Positions 7,138 through 16,773 are shown, counted from the stretch's first letter. The stretch: DNA of 38,455 nucleotides from Opitutus sp. GAS368 (GCA_945903465.1 CAMDOF010000062.1:1-38455); one strand, 5' to 3'. The notes: generated by a model not told the origin, from the sequence alone. Made by a program: numbers and translations.

Positions 7138-8811
7138 ATGCGCATTACCCCAGTCTCCTTTTTTGTGGCGGTAGTTATCGGCCAACTCGCGACGCTTGCG
7201 CTAGGGGCGGCGGATGAGGCGGCGACGGCACGCGGTCAGTCCCTGTATTTGGCGAACTGCAGCATCTGCCATGGCGCGACTGGCGATGGGGTGAAGGGTT
7301 CTTATCCACCATTGGCGAAGTCGGATTGGCTGGCGGCTGACCGCCAAGGTCTGGTGCGCGCGGTGGTCGCGGGATTAAGTGGCGAAATCACCGTTAACGG
7401 GGAAACGTTTAGCGGTCAGATGCCGGCCATTATGCTGGATGATCCGCAGGTGGCGGAGACCCTGACCTTCGTTCTGAATTCTTGGGGGAATCCCGGCGGG
7501 CAGGTGACGCCGGCCGATGTCAAAGCGATCCGCGCGATGACTAATTTTCGGACGTATGATGATTTGAAAAGGGCGGGTGACTATCGGCCATTACCGGCAG
7601 CGCCGGAAGGTTTCGCGCTTTCGGAGTTGTTGCGCTTACCGAGTTTTTCCGTGCGACTCGCGAGCAATGGCCGAGGCGGGCCGATGTATGTGCTCGGTCT
7701 CTCCGGCGCGGTTTGGGCGTTCGACGAGAAGAGCGGTCAATTACAACAAATTATCCGGCCAAAAGATTTTGTCGGACGGAAAGCGGAAGGTGAATTTCAG
7801 ACGCTGGGGATGGTATTGGATGGCGAAGGGCGGCTTTGGATTACGCTGAATCAACGGGTGACGGCCGAGCCGGTAGTGGTGAACGAGTGGGCGGTTTTTA
7901 GAACGACCGCCTTTGATAGTGCTGGGCACCCGACGGAACCGCGACCATGGCTGCAGGGAAATTACCCGTGGGGCATTGGACCTTACAACCACGGGATCTC
8001 CGATATCCGGTTCGGAGCAGATGGGATGTTGTATGTAAGCAGCGGATCGCGGACTGATGCGGGCGAGACGGGCGGGTTGCCGCATTTGGGGAAGATGGGC
8101 GAAGTCGGGACGACGGGGGCGATGTGGCGACTTGATCCGAAGGCGTCGAAGCCAAAGATTGAAATTATTTCTCGTGGTATTCGGAATGCGTTTAGTTTCG
8201 CTTGGGATAGTGCCGGCCACCTTTTTACCGTTTCGAACGGCCCGGATGCGCACGCGCCAGAGGAGATGGATTTTATCACGCCGCCGAGGATTGGGGAAGT
8301 GCCGGAGCACCATGGTTTCCCTTACCAGTTCGGAGATGCTCCGGCCTCTTACAAGTGGTACGCGCACACGCCGGTACCGCCGCCGCCGGCTGACGTTAAG
8401 TATGTATTACCAGTCTTGAATTTAGGGCCGGCGGGGTTGATGGGTGGGAAGCCGACGAGTACATTTAACGCGCACAGTTCACCCACTGGGTTGCTTTGGT
8501 TAGGGGCGGATTGGCCGGCGGCCGTGCGCAACGGATTTCTGGTGGGACGGATGGGTAGTTTCTTGATGGGGCCTAACGATGGTGAAGAGCACGGGTTTGA
8601 TGTGCTGCATATGAAGATGGAGCGGCGGGCGGACGGGGGCTGGGCGGCGCGTACGACCTCCTGGCTTGCGCCGTTGGGGCGCCCCATTGATGTGCACGTG
8701 GCGGCTCCTGGGAAAATCTACGTGCTCGAATATACGCGGCCGACAGATCTTAAAGGTCGCGCTGGCTGGCTGCCGGGGCGAATTTTAAAGCTCGAAGTAA
8801 AAGCAAATTGA
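7138..8811 (+). CDS. Secreted cytochrome c / beta-propeller dehydrogenase-like protein
   Basis: 557 residues. A signal peptide (1-23, ending in ALGAAD) is followed by a mono-heme cytochrome c domain with CSICH at 41-45, GDGVKGSYPPL and a likely axial methionine in GQMPA. From about residue 140 the protein has the look of a soluble beta-propeller (repeated 'FGADGMLYVSSG', 'LDGEGRLWITLN', 'PGKIYVLEY' strands), as in sorbosone/glucose-dehydrogenase-like and NHL-like proteins. A periplasmic oxidation passing electrons to the covalent heme is the natural reading. The substrate is unknown. Heme first and propeller second is the reverse order of the large fusion protein at 17748-21581. ATG start, no Shine-Dalgarno. 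Confidence 0.82.
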   Translation: MRITPVSFFVAVVIGQLATLALGAADEAATARGQSLYLANCSICHGATGDGVKGSYPPLAKSDWLAADRQGLVRAVVAGLSGEITVNGETFSGQMPAIMLDDPQVAETLTFVLNSWGNPGGQVTPADVKAIRAMTNFRTYDDLKRAGDYRPLPAAPEGFALSELLRLPSFSVRLASNGRGGPMYVLGLSGAVWAFDEKSGQLQQIIRPKDFVGRKAEGEFQTLGMVLDGEGRLWITLNQRVTAEPVVVNEWAVFRTTAFDSAGHPTEPRPWLQGNYPWGIGPYNHGISDIRFGADGMLYVSSGSRTDAGETGGLPHLGKMGEVGTTGAMWRLDPKASKPKIEIISRGIRNAFSFAWDSAGHLFTVSNGPDAHAPEEMDFITPPRIGEVPEHHGFPYQFGDAPASYKWYAHTPVPPPPADVKYVLPVLNLGPAGLMGGKPTSTFNAHSSPTGLLWLGADWPAAVRNGFLVGRMGSFLMGPNDGEEHGFDVLHMKMERRADGGWAARTTSWLAPLGRPIDVHVAAPGKIYVLEYTRPTDLKGRAGWLPGRILKLEVKAN

Positions 8812-9320
8812 GAAGAGCGGGTCGCATTCGCCCGGGTGCGGCGTCGGCGTACCGCGTAATGAGAAGGTGGCGGGAGGCGTTCCCGACGTCAGCGGAGCGC
8901 GTCCGCCTCTTGGGTTAACCCGGAGATGACCGTCAAGTGATCGACGCCATTCTGGCGCAATCGAGGCCTTATTTATCGGCGCTGTTTTCGAGGGAGCTAT
9001 CCCAGTGGCCCTTGAAGTCGGGACTTTCCGGTCGTCGCGAGGACCGAGTGATCCGACCCTTCGCTGGTGCTCGGGCGAGGCGGCAAATCAAAGCATGAAG
9101 GGTTGGGGCGCTGGGGATTTCTCGTAGAGACGGCCCCGTTGGAATTGGGGTGACCGACGCGGGGGGCGGAAGAGGGGAGTGCTACTCTCCGGTTCGCCGC
9201 GGAGCCCTGGGGGGTGCGCGCTCGAGGAAACGATCAAGCCGGTGGACGGAGATGTGACCGTGAGGAGGAGCTCGTTCAGACTGAGCAGCCGACGTGAACC
9301 ACAAGCGAGTGAGCGGATCC
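8812..9320. other. Convergent intergenic region
   Basis: 509 bp between the 3' ends of two converging genes (8811 plus, 9321 minus). I found no strong terminator hairpin with a T-run. A 53-codon frame from a GTG near 8937 encodes an arginine-rich peptide of no known family. A minus-strand frame across 9088-9354 overlaps the sulfatase end and is not credible. Confidence 0.5.
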
Positions 9321-10892
9321 TCACTGGGTTTTTTTCGCGGCAGTTTTCGCCCAAGTGAGGTAATCTTTAACTGAGTAGAAGGTCTCTTGACCGTACAGAC
9401 GCCCGCCTTCCTCGACGGGTTCGTTGCTATTAAAGGACCAAGCGTCGCGCTGATCGGCCATTAACTTATTAAGCTGGGCCTCGAGGTCCTGACGCAAGTG
9501 GGCGTGGGCTGGATCGGTGGCGAGATTGGTCATTTGCGCCGGATCGCGGTGGTTATCAAAAAGTACCCACGGGGCATTTTCGAAACGGGCATAGGTGTAA
9601 CGTTCGGTGATGAGACCGCGCCAAGGTGTCGTGATGCCGTCGGGTCGGAACGGCACGAAAATCTGGAGCAGTACGGCGGCGGGACCGGCGGTGCTCTGGC
9701 CGAGCGCGACCCGGGAAAGGTCGGTCCCCTGCATGGCGGGTGGCACGGGCACGCCGGCAAGGCCCAGCAGAGTGGCGGGCATATCGACATGACTAAACAA
9801 AGTATCGACGACTTGACCGGCCGGAATTTTGGCGGGCCAACGGATCAGGCCGGGGACGCCGGCCGATTCCTCGTGGGGTTTGCGTTTCCGGCGCATACCA
9901 TGGGAGCCGAGCATATCTCCGTGGTCGGAGGTGAAGAGGATGATCGTGTTTTCGTCGTGACCGGTAGCCTTGAGAATTTTTATTAGTCGACCGACCTGAT
10001 CGTCGATTGCGGTGATCGCGGCGTAGTAGGCGGCGATTTCCTCGCGCCCGCCGGTTTTGACGTAGGTGGCGGTGGGCATACCGGGCCGGCGGTATTTGGG
10101 TGGCAAGGCCTCGCTCGCTGAACGTACTTCGCTGTCTGGCTGCCAGCTAATCGGCGGGGTGATTTTTCCCGGATCGTAGCGTTTCATGTACTCGTCTGGT
10201 GCGCCGTAGGGATCATGGGGCGGCCCCATCTGCATCATGAGAAAAAAAGGCCGGTCTTTCGTCTGGGCCTGAATAAATTCGATCGCAAAATCGGTGCTGG
10301 CTTCCGGCTCAAATTTCTCGATCAGAATCATTTCTGCGGTATCGCGGAAATACCACGGTAGAAAGTGCTGATGATGGCATTCGTAGGCGGCCCAGAATTC
10401 GAACCCCTGACGGCGTGGGCCGGGCGGGACGAAGCCCGGGTTGCGCGGGCCGCCGTCGAGATGCCACTTACCCACAAATCCCGTGCGATAGCCGGCGCCG
10501 CGGAGAGTCTCAGCGATGGTGATCTCGGACTCGCGCAGACGAAGATCATTGGCCATCATGCCGTTCACATGGGGGTAGGTCCCGGTGAGTAAGATGGCGC
10601 GGGCGGGACAGCAGACGGGCACATTAGCGTACGTACGTTTAAAACGGATACCTTCTCGGGCGAGACGATCGATGTTGGGTGATTGGACGTCGGGGTTGCC
10701 GGCCACGCCCATGGCGGACGCGCGCATCTGATCGGGCAAGAGTAAGATGATATTAGGGCGGTCGGCGGCGGTGATAGGTTTCAGGCCGATGGCGCAGGCG
10801 GCCGCCACGATGAGGCCAATGCGGACGAAGCGGAAGTAGCCGCGGGGGTGACGGGGGCGGGGCGCTGATAATCGGATTTGGGTTGAGCGCAT
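9321..10892 (-). CDS. Type I sulfatase (formylglycine-dependent)
   Basis: 523 residues. A secretory signal lies at about 20-43 (RFVRIGLIVAAACAIGLKPITAAD). The mature part begins with NIILLLPDQ, giving a metal-binding D54. The sulfatase signature C-x-P-x-R-x4-T-G is complete at 94-104 (CCPARAILLTG), so C94 is the residue converted to formylglycine. The DHG metal site follows at 323-325 in TSDHGDMLGSHG. Length and layout match S1-family arylsulfatases. It would remove sulfate esters from glycans or small molecules in the periplasm; the substrate cannot be predicted. No sulfatase-maturing enzyme is encoded in the window. It is the last gene of a same-strand run (FAD oxidoreductase, ThuA protein, TBDR, sulfatase), 143 bp after the TBDR. 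Confidence 0.93.
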   Translation of the reverse strand: MRSTQIRLSAPRPRHPRGYFRFVRIGLIVAAACAIGLKPITAADRPNIILLLPDQMRASAMGVAGNPDVQSPNIDRLAREGIRFKRTYANVPVCCPARAILLTGTYPHVNGMMANDLRLRESEITIAETLRGAGYRTGFVGKWHLDGGPRNPGFVPPGPRRQGFEFWAAYECHHQHFLPWYFRDTAEMILIEKFEPEASTDFAIEFIQAQTKDRPFFLMMQMGPPHDPYGAPDEYMKRYDPGKITPPISWQPDSEVRSASEALPPKYRRPGMPTATYVKTGGREEIAAYYAAITAIDDQVGRLIKILKATGHDENTIILFTSDHGDMLGSHGMRRKRKPHEESAGVPGLIRWPAKIPAGQVVDTLFSHVDMPATLLGLAGVPVPPAMQGTDLSRVALGQSTAGPAAVLLQIFVPFRPDGITTPWRGLITERYTYARFENAPWVLFDNHRDPAQMTNLATDPAHAHLRQDLEAQLNKLMADQRDAWSFNSNEPVEEGGRLYGQETFYSVKDYLTWAKTAAKKTQ

Positions 10893-11035
10893 GAGGGCAG
10901 GGTGAGGGCGGAAAGGCCCGGATTTTTTAAGCGGTGGAGGGAATTGGGGATAGTCCCTTTTATGGACAAACGAAGGGCGGGTCGACCGCGTTGAGGAGGT
11001 TCGCTGAGGTGATTCCCAAAGGCGGAAGCGGCCGC

Positions 11036-13408
11036 TCAGTTGCGAAGGCTGCCGAAACCGAGCGAGTAGGTGATCACGACCGCGCGAAGATCGCCCTTCT
11101 GCTTATTCGTTTTCAGGTACTCGTGGTTGAGGAGATTGTTGAAATTGAGGGCGATTTGCTGGTTGGTACGGGCGGTGGCTCGGGTGGTGTAGCGGAGGCC
11201 GAGGTTCCAGAGCCGGAAGCCCGGAACGCTCAGCGCCCATTGGCGGGTGGTCCGGGAAAGGACGCGCGCGCCCGTCGTGGTTGTGGTGTAGGTGTCGCCG
11301 GCGTTGGGCGCTTCCGTGGGTGTGCGCGCGACGGAAGTGACGCCGAGATTGGCGGAAAAGCCGCGGAGGAAATTGTCGCGAGGGGTATAGCGGAAGGACA
11401 GGCTGCCGTTTTCAGGTGAGACGCCATTGACGCGGCGGCCGACGGCCAGAGGGAACGCGGAGCCGAAGTCGGTATAAATTGAATACACGTGGCCCCAGCT
11501 ACCGTTGAGACTGAAGGTTTGGCCGATCCGCCAGTTGAGATCGATTTCGTAGCCGCGCACGAGTTGGTTGCCATCGCGGCGGGTGGCGGTGGTATATTTG
11601 CCGGAGCCGATCGGTGATTCGATTACCTCGGTGACGCCTACGTGTTCGCGGGTGGCGTAGAAACCGCTGACGGTGAAGGTGAGGCGCTCGTCGAGGAAGG
11701 CGCCCTTGAAACCGTAATCATAACCGGCGGCCATTTCCGGTGAATAGTTGGGCTCAGCGAGGAGGACGGGCCCATCGCCTTGGTTGACGAAGTAGCTTTG
11801 GCTGTAATTGGCGAAGACTCGGAAATTAGAGACGAGCCGGTAGTTCACGCCGAGGTTGGGTTTAAGGGCGGTCTCAAGACGGCGGATTTGATTACCTTTT
11901 TGGTAAAGGGTGTAGTCGGGGAAGTTGTTAAAAGAAGTGACGGCGGTGAGGAAATCGCGGTGGCGGAATCGGACGGCGTCGAAGCGGGCGCCAGCGAAAG
12001 TGAGCAGGCGGCCATTAAAAAAACTCGCCTGTTGGCGAAGGAGGCCGCCGAGGACGGAGATGCGGCCTTTGCGGGTCTGGCCGGGGACTTCGCGGCCCCA
12101 GACCCAATCGTTGGGAAAGTAGGTGAGGGGGCTGTTTGGGACGAGGTCCGGGGTAAGGGTGATGATGCGGCCGGAGTTCGCGAGATTCCACGCTGCGAGC
12201 ACGGGCTCGGTCGTGGTGGCGTAAGTCCAGTTGGGATCCCAGCGATAGTAATCGTTGAGGTCGAGCGTGAGCAGGGTGCGGCTCTCCACCTGTTTATGGA
12301 ACCACCAGGTACGCGCGAGGAAGTCGGCTTGGAGGCAGCCGCCGTCCTCAGAATAGATTTGTTTTACGGGGTTGCCGCGCGTGCTGGTGATGGGGGTGGC
12401 CGCTGAGGGCGGATGGATATTAATCGAGCCGAAGCCGGTGTTGTCGTTGGCCTTCCACGAACGTGCGCGGTAATAATTGGCGCCGACTCGGACGCTCCAG
12501 ACGGGGCCGAGTTTTTTATCGTAGACGGCGCTGAAGGACGGGTTGCCGCGGGTGGATTCGCTATGGGGACCGTAGGGATTGTAGTCGGCGAGCTTGGTGG
12601 CGTAGCCGATGGCGACATCGTCGTTGGCCGTGGTGGTGCCCATTTGATCGATGACCAAAGGGGCCGCGCCGGTAGGGCTGTGGATGATCTGCAGGAAATA
12701 CTCGGCGGAAACGAGGAGCGAAGAACCGTCGTTGAATTGTTGTTTGACGGCGAGGTAGTGCTCGTGATTGCGGGTGCGGGCGTAGTCTTGATCGTAAGCT
12801 CGGTTACTTTGGCTTGAGGTGAGCACAAAAGAGGTTTTCCCCAGCGAGGTTGTGAGAATGGGGCCCGTGGCTTCAGCGAGGCCGCGCAGGGTGGCGTAGC
12901 TACCGGTGTTGAGCGTGAACCGGTAGCCGGGCTGGCTACGGGGCTCCTTGGAAATCATGTTGATCATGCCGCCAGGAGACGTGCGGCCGTAAATGGCAGC
13001 GTTGGAACCTTTGATGATTTCGATCCGGTCAACATTACTCGCACCGAATCGCCCGATGCGGTAAAAGCCATCGCGCAGCTGCGATGAGGATGAGAATCCA
13101 CGAAGGGTAAAGCCGCCGCCGCCGTTGAGCCCGGTGAAGCTGCCAATCTGCGTGAGCGTATCGTTGAGATCAAAGATCGCAAAGTCCGTGAAGAACTCAC
13201 TGGTGAGGACGTTGACGGTATAGGGCAGGTCGATGATCTTCGTGGCAACGCGGCTACCCGAGAGCGTCTCCGATGCCGCGTAGCCGCGGTCGTTATCGGC
13301 GGTGACCGTAAAGTCGGAAAGCCGGATAGCGTCTTCGGGATTTTTTTTATCTGCGCCCCAGAGCGGGAGACTCGCCAGCAGGCTGGGCAGAAATCGTTGA
13401 AGTCGCAT
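11036..13408 (-). CDS. TonB-dependent outer-membrane receptor, siderophore-receptor-like
   Basis: 790 residues. The signal peptide is 1-19 (MRLQRFLPSLLASLPLWGAD). Residues 28-60 form a linker (LSDFTVTADNDRGYAASETL), then a plug domain with LPYTVNVLTSEFFTDF, GFTLRGF, RIEIIKGSNAAIYGRTSPGG and MINMISKEP, which is the signature of siderophore-type TBDRs. The rest is a 22-strand-barrel-like region. It ends GFGSLRN, without the terminal phenylalanine common in outer-membrane barrels; the last strand is otherwise complete. It imports a bulky ligand across the outer membrane using TonB energy. The neighbouring sulfatase and ThuA genes suggest a sulfated glycan or glycoside rather than iron. ATG start, no Shine-Dalgarno. 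Confidence 0.92.
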   Translation of the reverse strand: MRLQRFLPSLLASLPLWGADKKNPEDAIRLSDFTVTADNDRGYAASETLSGSRVATKIIDLPYTVNVLTSEFFTDFAIFDLNDTLTQIGSFTGLNGGGGFTLRGFSSSSQLRDGFYRIGRFGASNVDRIEIIKGSNAAIYGRTSPGGMINMISKEPRSQPGYRFTLNTGSYATLRGLAEATGPILTTSLGKTSFVLTSSQSNRAYDQDYARTRNHEHYLAVKQQFNDGSSLLVSAEYFLQIIHSPTGAAPLVIDQMGTTTANDDVAIGYATKLADYNPYGPHSESTRGNPSFSAVYDKKLGPVWSVRVGANYYRARSWKANDNTGFGSINIHPPSAATPITSTRGNPVKQIYSEDGGCLQADFLARTWWFHKQVESRTLLTLDLNDYYRWDPNWTYATTTEPVLAAWNLANSGRIITLTPDLVPNSPLTYFPNDWVWGREVPGQTRKGRISVLGGLLRQQASFFNGRLLTFAGARFDAVRFRHRDFLTAVTSFNNFPDYTLYQKGNQIRRLETALKPNLGVNYRLVSNFRVFANYSQSYFVNQGDGPVLLAEPNYSPEMAAGYDYGFKGAFLDERLTFTVSGFYATREHVGVTEVIESPIGSGKYTTATRRDGNQLVRGYEIDLNWRIGQTFSLNGSWGHVYSIYTDFGSAFPLAVGRRVNGVSPENGSLSFRYTPRDNFLRGFSANLGVTSVARTPTEAPNAGDTYTTTTTGARVLSRTTRQWALSVPGFRLWNLGLRYTTRATARTNQQIALNFNNLLNHEYLKTNKQKGDLRAVVITYSLGFGSLRN

Positions 13409-13452
13409 GAGGTGGCGCGTGCCCGCTCGGCGGAGCGCGCTGACTCGGCCGG

Positions 13453-14337
13453 TTACTTTTTCTTGGGCGCTGGCTTGGGATCGAGATTCGCGGCAAGTTG
13501 TTCGGCGCTGACCTTGGAGTTGACTCCGCCTTTCGGGACCTCCGCGTGCGCGACCCAGAGCATGGCGTTCAGGACGACCTTGCGCTGGTTATCATCTCCC
13601 CAGTGGCTATGCGTATGGCCGCCGGTGAAGCCAAAGCCGCGCCCGCCGCCGGGGCGATCATAGACCCACATCATGGTCTCGGTTCGACCGGCTGCGGCGA
13701 CGATATGGGGATAGGGACCCTTTGGCGAAACGTAAGGCCCACCGCGCACCTCGGTCGACGGTTTGGCTGTAAGAATGGGAGTGATGCCTTGCTGGCTCTC
13801 GGGCCAACGCATATTGAAATACCATTCGTCGCGGTTGCTGAAAGGCTTCACCCCACGCGCAACGGGGTGGTCGGGAAAATTTTGATACTCGGGCGACCAC
13901 ATCGGATTGCATGAGTAGTTGCTCTCGTAATAACCGCCGATCCATTTGAGGAATTCTGGTCCGCCATTGGTGGCGGGAATCTCTACGCCGTAGTGCATAA
14001 AGCCGATGCCGACCCCCTTTTGCGCCAGCGCGCCGAGGATCTCACGGTGGTTTTCTTGAACGGCCGGGTGTTTCCCGCCGCCGTCACAGTAAATAATAAT
14101 AGCGTCGGCACCATCGAACGCGTCGGCTTTCTCCGGCCAGCCATTACTATGAAGAGTCGCTTTCACCCCCGGCGTTTGGGCGAGGCATTGTTGAAGGAGC
14201 ATCATACCCGCGCGGAATTCATGCATGCCTGAGGGGTGGCTGGGCTTGCCGGCGATGAGGACAACGTTTTTGTCAGCCGCGTTCAGCGCGAGCGTTGCGA
14301 TGAGTGCCCATGTGAGGGTCAGGAGGAAGCGTTTCAT
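13453..14337 (-). CDS. Secreted ThuA-domain protein
   Basis: 294 residues from the ATG at 14337, which starts a clean signal peptide (MKRFLLTLTWALIATLALNAAD); an in-frame upstream codon at 14388 gives a non-signal leader. The body is a ThuA-like, glutamine-amidotransferase-fold domain: VVLIAGKPSHPSGMHEF, then IIIYCDGGGKHP, GIGFMHYGVEIP, and GGHTHSHWGDDNQRKVVLNAMLWVA near the end, which is the typical family closing motif. ThuA of Sinorhizobium meliloti acts in trehalose use through a 3-keto sugar together with the dehydrogenase ThuB; the chemistry of most relatives is unproven. The lysine/proline tail (PKPAPKKK) is unremarkable. It lies 44 bp upstream of the TBDR gene, so the two are likely co-transcribed. 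Confidence 0.88.
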   Translation of the reverse strand: MKRFLLTLTWALIATLALNAADKNVVLIAGKPSHPSGMHEFRAGMMLLQQCLAQTPGVKATLHSNGWPEKADAFDGADAIIIYCDGGGKHPAVQENHREILGALAQKGVGIGFMHYGVEIPATNGGPEFLKWIGGYYESNYSCNPMWSPEYQNFPDHPVARGVKPFSNRDEWYFNMRWPESQQGITPILTAKPSTEVRGGPYVSPKGPYPHIVAAAGRTETMMWVYDRPGGGRGFGFTGGHTHSHWGDDNQRKVVLNAMLWVAHAEVPKGGVNSKVSAEQLAANLDPKPAPKKK

Positions 14338-14547
14338 AGGTCGAAGAATGAGGTGATCGAGGGGCGAGGGCGAGGCGGCTGAGAGCAACGACCTGCGGTG
14401 CGTTGCTCAACCAAAAACCGCGCACGGTAAAAGGGCGGCACGCGGGGTCGGGCGGGCTCGTGGACGGCCAAGAGCGCTGCCGAATACGATACGGAACTTG
14501 CCCGCCGATCTTCGCCGTGAGCGGGGCACAGGATGGGCGGGTGGAGA

Positions 14548-16203
14548 TTACGACGGTCGATCCAGGCGTTGATTCAAGCCGATTAATTTCGAGCGCAGGC
14601 GCGCGTAAGGGACCTTTTGAATGGGCACGTGTTGTTGAATGGCGAGGGCGGCGGCGACGCCAGCTGACTCGCCGAGAATCATCCAAACCGGCTCCATCCG
14701 AATCGAGGTCATCGCAATGTGACTGGCGGAGCAACAAACTGGGACGAGGAGATTCTCGCACTCGGTAATCCGCGGAGTGATCGCGGGGTAGGGAATCGCG
14801 TAAATACCCTGATGGGCCTCGTCCAAATAGAGCATGGAAAACTCGCCGCCATTTAACGCCACCTGGCCTTGCAGCGCAAACATCGCGTAGGGCCAATCGT
14901 CCACTCCATAAGAGGCGAGGCCGACGGAATCACTGGGCGCGACCTTACCAGCGAGATCTTTTTGGGTAACAACGGTCGCCGCCACGAGGCGGCGGGCCTC
15001 GCGAATATACATTTGATGGGGCCAGCCGCTGGTCTCATCGAAGCTGCCGATTTGAAAACCAACCTTGAGCGCTTTATCCTTTAGCTCGGCGGGCGCGGCG
15101 GGATCAGTTTTCAGAAAATGGGTCATGCCGCGCATGAAGTCCTGGTGAAATTTCCAGATGCGGGCGCGGGTGGGCCAGTCGCCATCGGGGTAGCCGGCGT
15201 TGCTCCCGAAGACCGTGGGTGCCACCAGGCTCCGCGCGAGATTGCCGGAGCCGAGAATATGCACGTGGCCTCGCTCGGGCGCGACGACGCCGAGCGCGCG
15301 GGTACGCCGACCTGACGTATCGACCTTTTGGCGAAAGGCGCGGCGGTAGAGCTCAAACGTGCGGGGATCGTAGTCGGCCGGAGGATCAATCGGTAATTGC
15401 TCCGGCCCAACGGTGAACTTCCAGCGGAACCCGTAGCCCATGGTCAACTTATCCGCACTGCCAAGGGGCGCCATCGGCCCGGCTTGAAGCAGCGGCAGCA
15501 ACCCGCTCTGGGGGTTACCCGGTACAATGTAGGGGTCAATGGGATACACCGCCATGTTGGGCGGCACGCCCCCGAGGGATTCGCCGTACTGCTCGGCCGA
15601 TTCCCTTCCGTAAGTGTAAGTGACGCCCGCTCGGGCCATGAGATCACCCTCGTAAGAGCAATCGATAAACATCTGCGCCTCCACGAGCAGGGCCGCCGCG
15701 GTTTGGGCTTGCGGCCGCGGGCAACCGAAACGGTCGGGCGGTGCAAAATCTAATGTAAGGCCTGTAATGATACGGCCCAGACGGGTGACCGCGGCAAGGC
15801 GATGCTCGAAGATAACGGTGATACCGTGGGTCGTCACCAGGTCAGAGAAAATCTGGCGGTAGGACTTATCGTTATTTTTGTCGTCGAGGATTTTTCGGGT
15901 GGTTCCGCCCACCGCTTCCGGCCGGCCCCAGTCAATATGCATGAGGCCCCCGCCGGTCATGCCCCCGAGCCATCGGCTTGGTTCGATGATGATCACGCGG
16001 CAACCTTCGCGGGCGGCCGCGACTGCCGCCATCACCCCGCTGGCATTGCCGCCATATACGCAGACGTCCGCCCGTCGTGGAGCGGCGGTAGTCTCGGCCG
16101 CGCGGCTGGCGAGGTCGGCGGCTAGCCATGCGCCGCTGCTCCCGAGAAGAAAGTGGCGGCGGGTGAGAATGGGCGTGGATTTGGTGGCGAGGCGACGGGG
16201 CAC
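14548..16203 (-). CDS. Tat-exported FAD-dependent oxidoreductase (FAD_oxidored type)
   Basis: 551 residues from a GTG start. A twin-arginine signal (TRRHFLLGSSGAWLAADLAS, RR at 15-16) is followed by an FAD-binding Rossmann fold: VCVYGGNASGVMAAVAAARE (GGNASG at 51-56) with an acidic residue E74 for the ribose, then WLGGMTGGGL. Later stretches (DCSYEGDLMARAGVTYTYGRE; SHIAMTSIRMEPVWMILGESAGVAAALA) are hallmarks of the FAD_oxidored family common in verrucomicrobial glycan clusters. The reaction is unknown; a periplasmic sugar or sugar-acid oxidation is plausible. It heads a same-strand run with ThuA, TBDR and sulfatase, after a 210-bp gap. A paralogue without Tat signal sits at 32313-33707. Confidence 0.9.
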   Translation of the reverse strand: MPRRLATKSTPILTRRHFLLGSSGAWLAADLASRAAETTAAPRRADVCVYGGNASGVMAAVAAAREGCRVIIIEPSRWLGGMTGGGLMHIDWGRPEAVGGTTRKILDDKNNDKSYRQIFSDLVTTHGITVIFEHRLAAVTRLGRIITGLTLDFAPPDRFGCPRPQAQTAAALLVEAQMFIDCSYEGDLMARAGVTYTYGRESAEQYGESLGGVPPNMAVYPIDPYIVPGNPQSGLLPLLQAGPMAPLGSADKLTMGYGFRWKFTVGPEQLPIDPPADYDPRTFELYRRAFRQKVDTSGRRTRALGVVAPERGHVHILGSGNLARSLVAPTVFGSNAGYPDGDWPTRARIWKFHQDFMRGMTHFLKTDPAAPAELKDKALKVGFQIGSFDETSGWPHQMYIREARRLVAATVVTQKDLAGKVAPSDSVGLASYGVDDWPYAMFALQGQVALNGGEFSMLYLDEAHQGIYAIPYPAITPRITECENLLVPVCCSASHIAMTSIRMEPVWMILGESAGVAAALAIQQHVPIQKVPYARLRSKLIGLNQRLDRPS

Positions 16204-16773
16204 GGCGGAAGTATTTCTCCCGCAACGTAGCGTGGCGGATCAGTCGTGCGAGAAAAACTCCTTGGTAGGATCGGTCGGAAAGACGCGGGAAAACGGGTGT
16301 CGAGGGCCAGTGGCTTAGCGTTGCCCGCAGGTGACCGGCGGCGCTAAAATAATTTTGAGGGTGGTCGAGGGTAGGCTGAACCTCACTGGCGGTGGCCAGT
16401 TAGGGTGATTCCGGGCGGATGCTGCCTGATTAGTTCCGGAGCGGGTCCGAATCAGTTGAGAGCAAGGTCGGCCCAGCAGATTTAGGCGGGACCGATCTCT
16501 GCGATTAAGAAAACGCGTGGAGAGTTTTCCGATCTTAGCCCGCATCAATCACACTTTTCTGAGAAAATCTTTTTTCACAGAGCGCACCGAGGTCCGCACT
16601 GAGGTCACGGAGCGAAACCCCTTGTCCGCTCTGTGACTTCTGTGGGCTGGGCTCCGTGCTTTCTGTGCAATGCCTTGGGTCAAGTTGGGTGTGAAATATC
16701 CGTATTGGTAGCCGCTGTTTTCACCGGCGCGCGGCGGGCAGCGGCGCGCGGTCCGGGCAGCGGCCGCGGTCCT
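16204..16773. other. Intergenic region with dispersed repeat copy B
   Basis: 570 bp between the FAD oxidoreductase start and the 3' end of the SIS gene. Apart from the 167-bp repeat at 16536-16702, I see nothing gene-like. A purine-rich GGGAGAA lies about 15 bases before the GTG at 16203, rather far for a ribosome-binding site. Confidence 0.6.
16536..16702 (-). repeat. Dispersed repeat, copy B (167 bp)
   Basis: Same sequence as 2628-2795 apart from about 12 changes, one of them a single-base deletion. The inverted repeat is better preserved: outer arms CACAGA (16576-16581) and TCTGTG (16662-16667), inner arms CACGGAGC (16606-16613) and GCTCCGTG (16651-16658). It starts 333 bp upstream of the FAD oxidoreductase, in the same orientation relative to that gene as copy A has to the Gfo/Idh gene. 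Confidence 0.85.

Noticed and set aside
8937..9098. Small 53-codon gene starting with GTG
   Set aside because: No ribosome-binding site, arginine-rich composition and no recognisable family.
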